DNA of 64,000 bases from Comamonadaceae bacterium CG12_big_fil_rev_8_21_14_0_65_59_15 (GCA_002786915.1 PCUV01000024.1:122048-186047), one strand, 5' to 3'; counted from the first letter of the stretch, positions 10,455 through 19,996 are shown. Notes: generated by a model from the letters alone, not told the origin. Program-made: numbers and translations.

Positions 10455-11743
10455 AGCTTGCCCTCTGGATGATGCTTGACAGAAGCGTCAAAGTAATAGC
10501 TCACACGTTTGCGTGGACTCAGGTAGTTGTACACCTCACGCGATACCTGGCTCGGGCGTATCGCTTTGGAAATATTCACATCCAGCTCGGACTCCATGTC
10601 CAACAGAATCGCCTCTTCCTTGGGAACCTCGTCGTCATACAACATCACCACCGGTTTCATCGGCTTGGCGGTGTTAACCGTAGCCACCATGCCGATCGAA
10701 CCGTTGGACAGCTGCACGATGGTACCCGGCGGGTACACACCCAGACAGCGAATGAGCACTTGCAGGAATTTGGCGTCAAATTTGCTGCGCAGCTTGGCAA
10801 ACATCAGTGACAAGGCTTCATGCGGGGTCAGCGCGTCGGCCAAGTTGAGGGGATTGCACAGGTTGTCATAAAAATTGGCGATCACCACCAGACGCGCCAA
10901 CGGGTTCACCGCCTCACCCTTGAGCTTGTCCGGATAGCCACTGCCGTCAGCACACTCGTGATGCTGGCCGATGATGGCCAGCACCGCCGGGGCAAGCTGC
11001 ATGCGCCGCCCGATGTCAACGCCAAACTGGCAATGCAGCTCGAACAAACCGCGCTCAGCCTGCGTCAATGGCTCGGTCTTGAGCAGGATTTTGGCGGGCA
11101 CCTCTTTTCGACCTACGTCGTGCAGCAGCGCGCCCAAGCCCAGCACCCCGGCCACCTCGAGTGGCAGACGCAAATCGCGCGCCATCATCAGGGCCAACAT
11201 GGTCACGTTCAGCGAATGAAAGTACAAGTCCTCCCCGCCCATCTTGTCGCCCATCACCTGGATCGCCAGTTCGGGCACCGACAAGATGGAATCAGCAATG
11301 TTTTGTACCAACCGGGTCGCTTGCGTGAGCGTTTCTTTGGGTTGGCTGTAAATGCTTTTTTCTATGTTGCGGATGATCGAAACGGTATTGACAAAAGCAT
11401 TTTCGACACGCTCTGCCTTGGCGCGCTGCTCACGCATGCGCGCCATCATGGCCTTTTTGGCCTGAAGAATGGGCGACAGGGACGTATTCTCAGGCGCGGC
11501 GGCGGCGGCAGCCACAACGGGTTGCGGCGCGGCCTGCGGCATCAACACTGCTGGCTCACTCAATTCGGGGTTGACCCGGATGTTTTTGAGTCCGAGCGCC
11601 CTGAGTTCATCAAGCTGTTTTTCGGATCTGATTTTGAAATGGTTGAACGAAAATGGGTGCTCAAACCACTTCAAGTCCAGGTAAATGTAATGTCCAACGC
11701 GCAGTTCTGCCACGGGCAAGGTAACCGCTGCGCCACTGATCAT
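10451..11743 (-). CDS. HD-GYP cyclic-di-GMP phosphodiesterase (DUF3391 + HD-GYP)
   Basis: A 430-residue protein predicted to hydrolyse cyclic di-GMP. The N-terminal part (about residues 5-60, LRVGHYIYLDLKWFEHPF) is the DUF3391 module often found before HD-GYP domains. The HD-GYP domain (about 150-330) has the metal-binding LGALLHDVGRKEVP and the signature HHECADGSGYP. The C-terminal 90 residues (YPPGTIVQLSNGSIGMV onward) are the usual tail of this subgroup. It carries no receiver domain. The gene is translationally coupled on both sides, with 4-bp overlaps to the upstream GGDEF/EAL/REC gene and the downstream histidine kinase, so the three products probably work together. Confidence 0.92.
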   Translation of the reverse strand: MISGAAVTLPVAELRVGHYIYLDLKWFEHPFSFNHFKIRSEKQLDELRALGLKNIRVNPELSEPAVLMPQAAPQPVVAAAAAAPENTSLSPILQAKKAMMARMREQRAKAERVENAFVNTVSIIRNIEKSIYSQPKETLTQATRLVQNIADSILSVPELAIQVMGDKMGGEDLYFHSLNVTMLALMMARDLRLPLEVAGVLGLGALLHDVGRKEVPAKILLKTEPLTQAERGLFELHCQFGVDIGRRMQLAPAVLAIIGQHHECADGSGYPDKLKGEAVNPLARLVVIANFYDNLCNPLNLADALTPHEALSLMFAKLRSKFDAKFLQVLIRCLGVYPPGTIVQLSNGSIGMVATVNTAKPMKPVVMLYDDEVPKEEAILLDMESELDVNISKAIRPSQVSREVYNYLSPRKRVSYYFDASVKHHPEGKL

Positions 11744-13647
11744 GACTGTGTTGGCCGCGCAACGCCGCCTGGTCTGAACTGCTGCAGCAGGTCTTGCAAC
11801 TGGCGATTGGCGGCCATCAGTTCCCGGTTTGTGTTGTGCACTTGCATTTCGAGTTGCCGATTCTCCTCAACAACCTGGCGATGCTGGAGCGCTTCCCTGA
11901 TTTGTTCGCGCAGCGCCTGGTCGTCCCAAGGCTTGGTCAAAAAACGATAGACCGCACCCTCGTTGATAGCTGCCGTGACCGACTGCAGTTCGGTGTAGCC
12001 CGAAAGCACGATGCGAATCGTTTCTGGATAGAGTTTCTTCGCCGAACGCAAAAAATCAACCCCTGTCATGCCCGGCATGCGTTGATCGGAAATGATGATG
12101 TCAACACGTTGCCTGGCGAGCACCGCAAGGCCTTCGTCACCACTGTTGGCGGTGAGGATGGCATAGCCATCGCGGCGAAACAGGCGTTTGAGTGCTGCCA
12201 GGATGCCGGGTTCGTCGTCCACCACCAGCAAGGTGGGCTGGGGTCTTTGCAAGCGCAACAAATGCTCAGGCAATTGCCGGTGTTGCAAAAACAGGGCTTC
12301 AATGTCCTGGAAACTGATCGGTCTGGAAAAAAAGTAGCCCTGTATCTCTTCGCACAGGCTGTTGCGCATGATCTCGCATTGGGCCTCGGTTTCAACACCC
12401 TCTGCAATCACCCGCATGCCAAACCCGTGGGCCATCGACACAATCACCTTCACCAACATCTGATCACTGACATTCGAAGTGATGTCTCGCACAAACGACT
12501 GGTCGATCTTGATCTGGTCAAATGGAAACCGCTTGAGGTAGCTTAGCGATGAATAGCCGGTACCAAAGTCGTCCAGCGAGAGTTTGGTGCCCAGCTTCTT
12601 GAGCTCCCTGAGCATGGCCTCGTTGCGCGGCACGTCGTCCATCAGGGCACCTTCGGTGACCTCAATGTACAGCAAGCCGGGGGCCACTTGAGTGTCGTCA
12701 AGCGCTGCCCTCACCTGAGCCAGCAAGTCGTTATTGCGAAATTGCAGCGGTGACACATTCACCGACACGGTGGGCACCGCCATACCGTGGTCGAGCCACC
12801 TGCGAATGTCACCGCAGGCACGCCGCAACACCCACTCGCCCATGCCCACGATCAAACCCGCCTGCTCTGCCATCGGAATGAACTGCGCTGGCGAGACGGC
12901 GCCAAATTGTGGATGCGTCCAGCGCAGCAACGCCTCCAGCCCGCACACCTGGCCGCTTTGCAAATCCACCTGCGGCTGATAGACCAGATGCAATTGTTCG
13001 AGCGCCATGGCCTGGCGCAAGGCCTGCGTCATCGACTCACGTTCAAGCACCTTCTGATACATCTCGGCGCTGTAAAACTGAAACTGGTTATGTCCCTCGG
13101 TCTGCGCACGGCGCATGGCCAGTTCAACCGCCTTGAGCAACGCGTCAAAATCGTGTCCGTCTTGCGGGTAGCAGGCAATGCCGATCGACACCGTCACGCG
13201 TACCTCTTGGGCCTGCAGCGTACATGGCTGCGCCAGTTCGGTCTGGAGTTCACCCGCCAGATGGGCAGCACCTGCACCGTCTGTGCCGGGCAGCACCATG
13301 ACAAATTCCTTTCCGCCCAGGCGCGACACCGTGTCCTGCTCACGCACCGACCGAGTGAGTCGCCGGGCCACCTCGATCAACACCTGGTCACCCGTCTGAT
13401 GGCCGAGCGTTTCGTTGATGGCACCAAAATGGTCAATCGACACCAGCATCAACGTCAACGGCTGCTGGGCGCGCTGCACCATGCTCAATGCCTGTCGGGT
13501 CCGGTCCTGCAACAGCGTACGGTTGGGCAAGCCCGTCATTGAATCAAAATGCGACAACCAATCCGCGCGCGTTTCGGCGTCCTTGACACCACTGAGGTCG
13601 GTGAAATTGGCCACGTAATGGGTGGTCAGGCCAGCGGCGTCGTGCAA
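11740..13647 (-). CDS. degenerate GGDEF-EAL-REC protein (3' part of a frameshifted gene)
   Basis: This is the downstream part of a gene split by a one-base frameshift near 13687-13691. The open frame begins inside the end of a PAS domain with only a TTG available. A GGDEF domain with GGKEF in place of GGDEF (near residue 110) is probably catalytically dead, although its RxxD I-site (REQD, five residues upstream) is intact. An EAL domain follows with EALLRW, SVNVSP, LDDFGTGYSSLSYL and VIAEGVETEAQ, consistent with an active phosphodiesterase. A C-terminal receiver domain (LLVVDDEPGI, phospho-acceptor in ISDQRMPGMTG, VLSGYTE, FLTKPW) and a short coiled coil complete it. It ends in a 4-bp overlap with the HD-GYP gene. 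Confidence 0.85.
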   Translation of the reverse strand: MHDAAGLTTHYVANFTDLSGVKDAETRADWLSHFDSMTGLPNRTLLQDRTRQALSMVQRAQQPLTLMLVSIDHFGAINETLGHQTGDQVLIEVARRLTRSVREQDTVSRLGGKEFVMVLPGTDGAGAAHLAGELQTELAQPCTLQAQEVRVTVSIGIACYPQDGHDFDALLKAVELAMRRAQTEGHNQFQFYSAEMYQKVLERESMTQALRQAMALEQLHLVYQPQVDLQSGQVCGLEALLRWTHPQFGAVSPAQFIPMAEQAGLIVGMGEWVLRRACGDIRRWLDHGMAVPTVSVNVSPLQFRNNDLLAQVRAALDDTQVAPGLLYIEVTEGALMDDVPRNEAMLRELKKLGTKLSLDDFGTGYSSLSYLKRFPFDQIKIDQSFVRDITSNVSDQMLVKVIVSMAHGFGMRVIAEGVETEAQCEIMRNSLCEEIQGYFFSRPISFQDIEALFLQHRQLPEHLLRLQRPQPTLLVVDDEPGILAALKRLFRRDGYAILTANSGDEGLAVLARQRVDIIISDQRMPGMTGVDFLRSAKKLYPETIRIVLSGYTELQSVTAAINEGAVYRFLTKPWDDQALREQIREALQHRQVVEENRQLEMQVHNTNRELMAANRQLQDLLQQFRPGGVARPTQS

Positions 13648-16292
13648 CGCCGAAATATCCAGCCACTCGGGGTAGATCGAACCATCTTTTTCTTGTTCCA
13701 GATTTCACCGGCCCAATGGTCCAGCGTGGTCAACGCCTGCCACATGGCCAGGTAGAAAGCATGGTCTTGCCGCCCGGACTGCAACAGTCGCGGGTTGTGG
13801 CCCAATACGTCGTCCTGGGCATAACCGGTGATATCAGTAAACGCATGGTTCACCATCAAAATGTTCCCGCCGGCATCGGTGACCACAATGCCTTCGTGCG
13901 CCTGCGCAAAAACGCGCTGCGACAGTTGCATGCGCTGTTGTTGCGCCTTGCGTTCGGTAATGTCGCGTATCACCCCCGTCACAAACCATCCTTCGGCGCT
14001 GTCCCAGCGCGCCAGCGACAACTCGAGCGGAAACTCCTCACCGTTCTTGCGCAAGCCCGCCAGCCCCAGCAATTTGCCAGACTTGCGCAGGGGTTCACCC
14101 GCGCGCACGCGCTGCATGCCCGCCTCGTGGTCGGCCCGGAAGCGCTGCGGCATGAGCAAGGTCATGGGATGCCCCAGCGCCTCTTGCGCCGGGTAGCCAA
14201 ACAACGCCTCTGCCGCGTGATTCCAGCCCACGATCTGGCCCGTGCTGTCAGAAGTAATGATGGCGTCGTGCACCGACTCCAGCAAGGCCGACATTTTTTG
14301 CTGGCCTGCGCGGCGCGCCGCCTCGCGCGCAAAACCGGCCAGTGCAAAACTGAGGTTGGTTGTCATCTCCAGCAACAGGCCACGCATGTCGTCGTCAAAC
14401 ACATGCGCATTGGTGGCGAACAAGGTGAGCACCCCGACCACCTGTTTGTCGCGAAACAGCGGCAGCGACGCCGCAGACGCCCACCCCAGTTGTGCCGCCG
14501 TGGCAAGCCAGGGTTCATTGCGCGCGTCGTTCAGATAATCCTGGCACCACACCGGCTCGGCGCTGCACCAGGCACTGGCGGAGAGGCCACGGGGCTGTGG
14601 CGCCAGCGGCGTCAAGGGCAGCAACACGTCCGCCAACAACTGGATACCCGCACCAAATTTCGCTACCGCGCGTAGTTGATCTGCCTCAGCGCGTCCAACA
14701 AAAGCGGTCCTCATGCCGCCCACTTCCACCAGCACCCGGCACACCTGTTGAAACAGTGCGATCTCATCGCGGCTATGCACAATGGCGTCGTTGGACTGGC
14801 TCAAAGCCGCGTAAAGCTGCGTCAAACGCTGGTTTCTGGACCGTGCCTGGCGGCGCTCGGTGATGTCGGCAATGACACACACCAACATCGATTCACCGCT
14901 GGCGTCGTCCACATAACTGCGACAGGTCAGGTGCCCCCAAAAATCACTTTGATCTGCCCTCAGATAGTGCCGCTCCAGATCCACTGAAGGCACGGCACTG
15001 GCAATCAGCGCGATGGTGTTCTGGGCGGCCACCTCGCGCTCGGTGGGGTGCACCAGATCGAGGTAGGCACTGCCTTCGAGCAGGTGCGGCTGGCAAGCAA
15101 ACATCTGGGCCATGCGCTGGTTGGCTTGGCGCACACATTTTCCCTGGTCGATCAAGAAAATCGCCACACTGGCGGTATCAAAAATGCGCTGCAACATGGC
15201 CTCGCGCTGCTGCAACGTTGCCTGCAATTGATTGAAACCCCGCACCATGCGGCCAACCTCATCGTCATGCTCGACAGCCAAAGGCCGCAGCGGCAACTGG
15301 CCGTCGGTCATTTGCGACATGGTTTGCACGCTGCGCATCATGGGCGCCAACTGACGCCGTAATGCCCACCAGACCAGCACGCCCACCAGCAGTGTCAACA
15401 ACAGCGTTGCCAGCAGCAAGCGCCGCTGCATGACCGCAATCGGTGCAAACGCCTCGGCGGTGGTCATGCGCACCGCCACAAACCAACCCGCCAGCGGCAC
15501 CTGCTTGACCGAGGTCAGCACTTCGTCACCCAAGGGATCGACGTCAATCGTCGTACCCTCAAAACCACGGCGGTTGCGGTCCACCAGCGGGCTGGTGCCT
15601 TCGGGCGGCAACGCCGCCAAAATACGGCTCTTGATGGACGAAGTTACCACCAAGCCATATTGCGGCGCCACCAGCAGGTAGCCGCCTGTGGCACCATAAC
15701 CAGCGCTTGAAATCTGGTCAAGAAAGCCAGGCTTGTCCAGTCGATTGAGACCCGAAATAGCCCCCACCACCTGCCCTTGTGCGTCTCGAATCGGCGCTGC
15801 CATGGCCAGCAGAGGTGCTTTCACCGTGCGCCCTTGCACCGGTTTGCCAATAGTCGTTTTACCTTCCCGCAGGGCACTCGCGATGTGGTCGCGGTCCATG
15901 TAGTTGGCACCCATGCGCCCCAGTGCTGGCGCCTCGGCAATGACCTTGCCCTGCACATCCACCACCACCACCCCGGCGTTAAAACTATGAAACAACACCG
16001 GGCGCTGGTCCAGCGCCGACTGCACTTTGGCGGCATTGGCAGTCATGGTTGGCCCCAGCGAATCGGCCGCAACGTCCAGGGCACGCAGATGGTCCGCCAG
16101 GTGTTGCTGCACCTCTGTCGCCAGAAAAGTGGCGATGCTCAATTGGTGTTGCCCCAGCGTCATCTGCATGTCTTGGCGCAGCGTGCGACCCACGTAGAGC
16201 GCCAGCGACCAGACGCTGACCAGAAAGAGCGACAGCATCAACAACGCGATGCGCGTTTTGATGGAGCGCAACGGTGACAAATTCAGTGCCAT
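13626..16292 (-). CDS. CACHE-HAMP-PAS-GAF-PAS sensor region (5' part of a frameshifted gene)
   Basis: This is the upstream, sensory part of the same broken gene. MALNLSPLRSIKTRIALL at 16292 starts a membrane helix and is preferred to an in-frame ATG 99 bp further upstream. A periplasmic double-CACHE-like domain (about residues 35-270, with PVQGRTVKAPLLAMAAPIRD) is followed by a second membrane helix (LLLATLLLTLLVGVLVWWAL) and HAMP. Then come a PAS domain (about 365-490), a GAF domain (about 500-660) and two more PAS domains (about 670-885). The frame leaves the family sequence right after GEIWNKKK and ends 22 codons later. Joining it to the downstream frame by adding one base gives a protein of 1517 residues with no other interruption. 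Confidence 0.85.
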   Translation of the reverse strand: MALNLSPLRSIKTRIALLMLSLFLVSVWSLALYVGRTLRQDMQMTLGQHQLSIATFLATEVQQHLADHLRALDVAADSLGPTMTANAAKVQSALDQRPVLFHSFNAGVVVVDVQGKVIAEAPALGRMGANYMDRDHIASALREGKTTIGKPVQGRTVKAPLLAMAAPIRDAQGQVVGAISGLNRLDKPGFLDQISSAGYGATGGYLLVAPQYGLVVTSSIKSRILAALPPEGTSPLVDRNRRGFEGTTIDVDPLGDEVLTSVKQVPLAGWFVAVRMTTAEAFAPIAVMQRRLLLATLLLTLLVGVLVWWALRRQLAPMMRSVQTMSQMTDGQLPLRPLAVEHDDEVGRMVRGFNQLQATLQQREAMLQRIFDTASVAIFLIDQGKCVRQANQRMAQMFACQPHLLEGSAYLDLVHPTEREVAAQNTIALIASAVPSVDLERHYLRADQSDFWGHLTCRSYVDDASGESMLVCVIADITERRQARSRNQRLTQLYAALSQSNDAIVHSRDEIALFQQVCRVLVEVGGMRTAFVGRAEADQLRAVAKFGAGIQLLADVLLPLTPLAPQPRGLSASAWCSAEPVWCQDYLNDARNEPWLATAAQLGWASAASLPLFRDKQVVGVLTLFATNAHVFDDDMRGLLLEMTTNLSFALAGFAREAARRAGQQKMSALLESVHDAIITSDSTGQIVGWNHAAEALFGYPAQEALGHPMTLLMPQRFRADHEAGMQRVRAGEPLRKSGKLLGLAGLRKNGEEFPLELSLARWDSAEGWFVTGVIRDITERKAQQQRMQLSQRVFAQAHEGIVVTDAGGNILMVNHAFTDITGYAQDDVLGHNPRLLQSGRQDHAFYLAMWQALTTLDHWAGEIWNKKKMVRSTPSGWIFRRCTTPLA
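13687..13691 (-). pseudogene. frameshift site in a homopolymer joining the two sensor-gene halves
   Basis: The minus strand reads AACAAG followed by five A and GATGG. With six A the PAS domain would continue as NKKDGSIYPEWLDISAL straight into the downstream frame, matching the usual end of this PAS family. The gene length between 16292 and 11740 (4553 bp) becomes divisible by three after one added base. The sequence shows either a true one-base deletion, a sequencing error in a short homopolymer, or a site that relies on polymerase slippage. These cannot be told apart here. Confidence 0.85.
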
Positions 16293-16411
16293 GCAGGTCT
16301 TTGGGTTAAGGGACTCCCCTGCTGAGCGCCGCGAGTGTACGCTAAGCCCGAAGGCCAAACAATGCCGGGCACGCGTACCAGCCCACCGCACCAGAACCAG
16401 GTTGGGATGAC

Positions 16412-16831
16412 CTAGACCCGTGGGTCAAAGCGCGGGGAATGTTTGGTCATCCAGGGTTTCATGAGCAGATCTTCCTTGATGATGTGCCCAATCAACCAAT
16501 CACGCAAAAAGGCGGTCAGCCGAGCGACGGCAGCCTCGGACCAATCGTCTCCAACTTCGGTCTTGAATTTACCCAATGTGTTCACCAGCCTGGCATGTGA
16601 GTCGTGCAACTTGTCGGCACCGGGTTAGTGGACGGCCCTGGCAACCAGTTCTTCGCGTTCAAAATGCAACTGGCCGTAATGCGCCAGCTCTTCAAGCACC
16701 GCCGTCAACTGGGCGCTGTAGTTCGTCTTCAAACTGACTTCGGCCCGATTGACGATATCAATCAGATACTTGTGATCAGCATCGATCAGGTCATTGCCGA
16801 CACTGAACTGGTCACGCCATTGCAATCCCAT
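16412..16831 (-). pseudogene. bacteriohemerythrin interrupted by an in-frame stop
   Basis: A 139-codon reading frame, starting MGLQWRDQFSVGNDLIDADH, for an oxygen-binding bacteriohemerythrin with a non-haem di-iron site. It contains a TAA at 16625-16627 exactly where the family usually has the Tyr of the 'HYPG' segment (VARAVH-stop-PGADKLHDSH). The rest is intact in the same frame. Likely iron ligands seen are His in DADHK, His and Glu in HFEREE, His in HDSH and His/Asp or Glu in HIIKEDLLM. The HxxH spacing after the stop is unusual, so not every ligand can be assigned. A TAC-to-TAA change would explain the stop. The gene starts 29 bp after the GGDEF gene and was probably co-transcribed with it. 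Confidence 0.82.
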
Positions 16832-16860
16832 GATGATCCTTGGTAGTTGATGAATCAAGT

Positions 16861-17712
16861 TTAACGTGGACCATTGGAAGCCACCCCGATCGCAGTTGCC
16901 AACTGGATGCGGTTGCGGCCTGCCGCCTTGGCCTGGTACATGGCCGCATCCGCGCGTTTCAAAATATCTTCCTGGCTCTGCTCTGTACCGCCGAACACCA
17001 GCACGCCCAGGCTGGCACTGCAATGGTGTTCCACACAAACTTCTTGCTGCCCCGCGTGCTGCACGGTCAGGTGGTACGGTTCGCCCAAACTATTGCGTAA
17101 TTTTTCTGCCACGCTGAGCGCTTGCGCTTGCGAACGGGCGGTGTCGGTATCGAGCTCGCTCAGCAGCACAACAAATTCATCGCCACCGATACGCGCCACG
17201 CTGTCAGCCTGGCGCACCCCCGCGCCCAGACGGCGCGCCACTTCAATCAGCAGCAAATCGCCCACCTCATGGCCGTGGGCGTCGTTGAGTGGCTTGAAGT
17301 TGTCCAAGTCAATAAACATCACCGCGCCACAGCGCCCACTGCGCTGGGTTGCGGCCATCACTTGACGCAGTCGGTCTTTGAGCAAACGCCGATTGGGCAA
17401 ACCGGTAAGCAAATCGGTCATAGCCATTTGCTCAAGTTGTTCGTTGGCCTTTTGCCATGCCTGCGTGCGTTGCGCCACTTTGGCTTCCAGCGACAGGTTC
17501 AATTCGCGCAGTTCACGGTTGCGCTCATTGATCTGCTGAAACAGACCATTAAGTGCCACCAGCAACGGCTCGGTCGCGCTTTCTTTCTCCTGCTGGTCCG
17601 ACAGGTAAGCCTGCTGCGCGGTTTGGCCGTTGAAAGATGCCACGCTGCTTGCCCGTCTTGTTAGCCCCGTTTGCCGTTCAGCAGCAAGAAGACCTGACTG
17701 CGTCAACGCCAC
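16861..17712 (-). CDS. coiled-coil GGDEF diguanylate cyclase
   Basis: A 283-residue soluble protein predicted to synthesise cyclic di-GMP. About 100 N-terminal residues have no recognised domain and end in a coiled coil (INERNRELRELNLSLEAKV and following). The GGDEF domain begins at LLTGLPNRRLLKD and has an intact GGDEF (RIGGDEFVVLL) with an RQAD I-site five residues upstream. The first available start is a GTG at 17712, since there is no Met before the GGDEF domain. The hemerythrin gene follows by 29 bp, so an oxygen-linked control of this cyclase is plausible but inferred only from position. Confidence 0.88.
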   Translation of the reverse strand: MALTQSGLLAAERQTGLTRRASSVASFNGQTAQQAYLSDQQEKESATEPLLVALNGLFQQINERNRELRELNLSLEAKVAQRTQAWQKANEQLEQMAMTDLLTGLPNRRLLKDRLRQVMAATQRSGRCGAVMFIDLDNFKPLNDAHGHEVGDLLLIEVARRLGAGVRQADSVARIGGDEFVVLLSELDTDTARSQAQALSVAEKLRNSLGEPYHLTVQHAGQQEVCVEHHCSASLGVLVFGGTEQSQEDILKRADAAMYQAKAAGRNRIQLATAIGVASNGPR

Positions 17713-17761
17713 CGGATGTCAAATTGTGCGCCTATCGCCAACAGCGACACCTCGACATCCT

Positions 17762-18637
17762 TTAACCTTGCGTGTTTTGCAGCGCCGCGATGCGGTCTTC
17801 CAGCGGCGGATGGGTGGAAAACAGCGCGCCGATGCCGCCGGTAATGCCAAACGCAGCCACGCTCTTGGGCAGCTCGCCGGGCTGCATGCCGCCTAACCGC
17901 GCCAGCGCGTTGATCATCGGCTGCTTGCGCCCCAGCAACTGGGCCGAACCGGCGTCGGCACGAAACTCGCGCTGGCGGCTGAACCAGGCCACAACGATCG
18001 CAGCGGCAAAACCGAGCACAATGTCCAGCACCACCGTGGTGATCATGTAGCCAATGCCGGGGCCGCTGCTGCGGTCGTCACCCTTGCGCAAAAAGCTGTC
18101 CACGGCGTAGCCGATGACCCGGCTCAGGAACACCACAAACGTGTTCATCACACCCTGGATCAGCGTCATGGTGACCATGTCGCCGTTGGCCACGTGGGCA
18201 ATTTCATGGCCAATGACGGCCTCGATTTCTTCGTGCGTCATGCCTTGCAGCAAGCCGGTGCTGACCGCCACCAATGCCGAATTTTTGAACGCACCGGTGG
18301 CAAACGCGTTGGGTGCGCCTTCAAAAATACCGACTTCAGGCATGCCAATACCGGCGCGCTCGGAAAGCTTGCGCACCGTTTCCACAATCCAGGCCTCGTC
18401 GGCATTGGTCGGCTGGTCGATGACACGCACGCCAGATGTCCACTTGGCCATCGGTTTGCTGATCAGCAATGAAATAATGGCACCGCCAAAACCCATCACC
18501 AGCGCAAAGCCTAACAGTGCGCCCAGGTTCAATCCACCCGCCGTCAGGTAGCGGTTCACGCCCAGCAAGCTGGCCACAATGCCCAGCACCGCCACCACCA
18601 TCACGTTGGTCAACACAAATAAAAGAATGCGCTTCAT
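17762..18637 (-). CDS. htpX: membrane zinc protease HtpX (M48 family)
   Basis: A 291-residue inner-membrane metalloprotease that takes part in quality control of membrane proteins. Two N-terminal helices (about residues 5-25 and 35-60) precede the zinc site [13 protein letters not shown] (HExxH), and two more helices lie around residues 155-180 and 190-220. The third zinc ligand, Glu, is in [14 protein letters not shown], and [14 protein letters not shown] near the end is typical. A good ribosome-binding site (AAAGGAAACC) precedes the ATG. The 180 bp upstream of the gene hold no other gene that I can support. Confidence 0.97.
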   Translation of the reverse strand: MKRILLFVLTNVMVVAVLGIVASLLGVNRYLTAGGLNLGALLGFALVMGFGGAIISLLISKPMAKWTSGVRVIDQPTNADEAWIVETVRKLSERAGIGMPEVGIFEGAPNAFATGAFKNSALVAVSTGLLQGMTHEEIEAVIGHEIAHVANGDMVTMTLIQGVMNTFVVFLSRVIGYAVDSFLRKGDDRSSGPGIGYMITTVVLDIVLGFAAAIVVAWFSRQREFRADAGSAQLLGRKQPMINALARLGGMQPGELPKSVAAFGITGGIGALFSTHPPLEDRIAALQNTQG

Positions 18638-18817
18638 GGTTTCCTTTTCAAATAGCCAGCGGCATGGCCGCGAGAGGATGCGAATGGTAGTGGTGAATGC
18701 GACAAATTCAAGTCAAACCGGGCGCAATTCCCCACAGCGATTGACGAATAGGATGCCCAAAGCGCCTTGTACCGTACTCTCAACGGCACCCCGAATGACC
18801 ACGATCCAAGCCTGCAG

Positions 18818-19996
18818 CTAGGGGCTTGGGCCCAGCGACAGACGCTGTGCCAAGCCTCTCAAGCCCACAGCCATCACTCCATCTCCAATCGGGTAAGCCT
18901 CGCCATCTGCCCCGCTGTGCACCAGATACCGGTGGGCCGGTTGCAGGTCTTCGCAGGCGCTGTAAAAACCTCGGCACGGTTTGGCATGGTTACTTTTTTT
19001 CACTTCAATGGCCATTAGCCCGACACCCGGGGAATGAATCAGCAAATCGATCTCAGCCCCATTGCTGCTGCGGTAGAACCCGCACTGCGCCTCGCGAGGC
19101 GCGGCATTGAGCAAGGTTTCGATCACAAAGCCTTCCCAACTGTTGCCCACCACCGGGTGCGCGAGCAGAGCGTCATGTGTGGTCAGTCCCAACAGGGCGT
19201 GCAGCAAGCCACTGTCGCGCACGTAGAGTTTGGGCGACTTGACCAAGCGCTTGCCCAGGTTGCTATGCCAAGGCGGGAGTTTGCGCAGCAGCATCAGGTC
19301 GCCCAGCATGTCCAGGTAACGATGCACGGTTTTGGCATCGATCATCAGACCTTTGGCGAGCTGTGACACATCGAGCAAACAGCCCTGCAAGTGCGCCAGC
19401 ATGCTCCACAGGCGGCGCAGGGTTTGCGTCGGCAGGCGAGACCCGTAGCTGGGTAGGTCACGCTCCAGGTAGGTGCTGATGAGGTTTTGTCGCCAGTCCA
19501 AGCTCTTGGCATCGCTGCTGGCCAACAGGCTGTTGGGAAATCCGCCACGCAGCCACAGGATGTTTTGCTGATCTTGCGTCAACTCCAGCGTTTGCAGTGC
19601 AGGCAACTCCAGGTAGGCCACACGCCCAGCCAAGCTTTCCCCCGACTGGCGCAGCAGTTCGCCCGTGGCTGAGCCCAGCAGCAGGAAACGGCCCGTGGTT
19701 TGCCCGGCACGGCGGCCTTCGTCGATCAGACTGCGCAGCACGGGAAAGAGCTCTGGCATGTGCTGCACTTCGTCCAGGATTACCAAAGTTTGACGGTGCA
19801 ACGACAGATAAGCTTCAGGGTCGGTGAGCTTCTGCCGGTCGCTGGGGCGTTCAATGTCCAGATACACCGCTGAATGCGCATCCCCGATTTTCCGGGCCAG
19901 CGTGGTCTTGCCGACTTGGCGCGCACCCAGCAGAGCGACCGCCGGGTAATCTGACAAAGCAGTCTTAAGGGTGGGGTAGAGGCGGCGATCTATCAT
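18818..19996 (-). CDS. AAA_14/DUF4143 ATPase
   Basis: A 392-residue protein of the AAA_14-DUF4143 family. Walker A is LLGARQVGKTTLA (residues 23-33), Walker B LVILDEVQHMPEL (about 90-102), and the sensor region LLGSATGELLRQSGESLAGR. The C-terminal half is DUF4143, with IDLLIHSPGVGLMAIEVKKS, a nuclease-like ExK arrangement typical of that domain. These genes are scattered, often horizontally acquired, and of unknown role. Its AT-rich upstream region overlaps the 3' end of pyrC and has a TATAAT box only six bases before the ATG, unlike its neighbours, which supports later arrival. The cellular function is not known. Confidence 0.88.
   Translation of the reverse strand: MIDRRLYPTLKTALSDYPAVALLGARQVGKTTLARKIGDAHSAVYLDIERPSDRQKLTDPEAYLSLHRQTLVILDEVQHMPELFPVLRSLIDEGRRAGQTTGRFLLLGSATGELLRQSGESLAGRVAYLELPALQTLELTQDQQNILWLRGGFPNSLLASSDAKSLDWRQNLISTYLERDLPSYGSRLPTQTLRRLWSMLAHLQGCLLDVSQLAKGLMIDAKTVHRYLDMLGDLMLLRKLPPWHSNLGKRLVKSPKLYVRDSGLLHALLGLTTHDALLAHPVVGNSWEGFVIETLLNAAPREAQCGFYRSSNGAEIDLLIHSPGVGLMAIEVKKSNHAKPCRGFYSACEDLQPAHRYLVHSGADGEAYPIGDGVMAVGLRGLAQRLSLGPSP

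Noticed and set aside
18680..18715. Possible sigma-32 promoter before htpX (CTTGAA on the minus strand)
   Set aside because: The -35-like half is present, but the expected CCCCAT-type -10 half is poor at the right distance.
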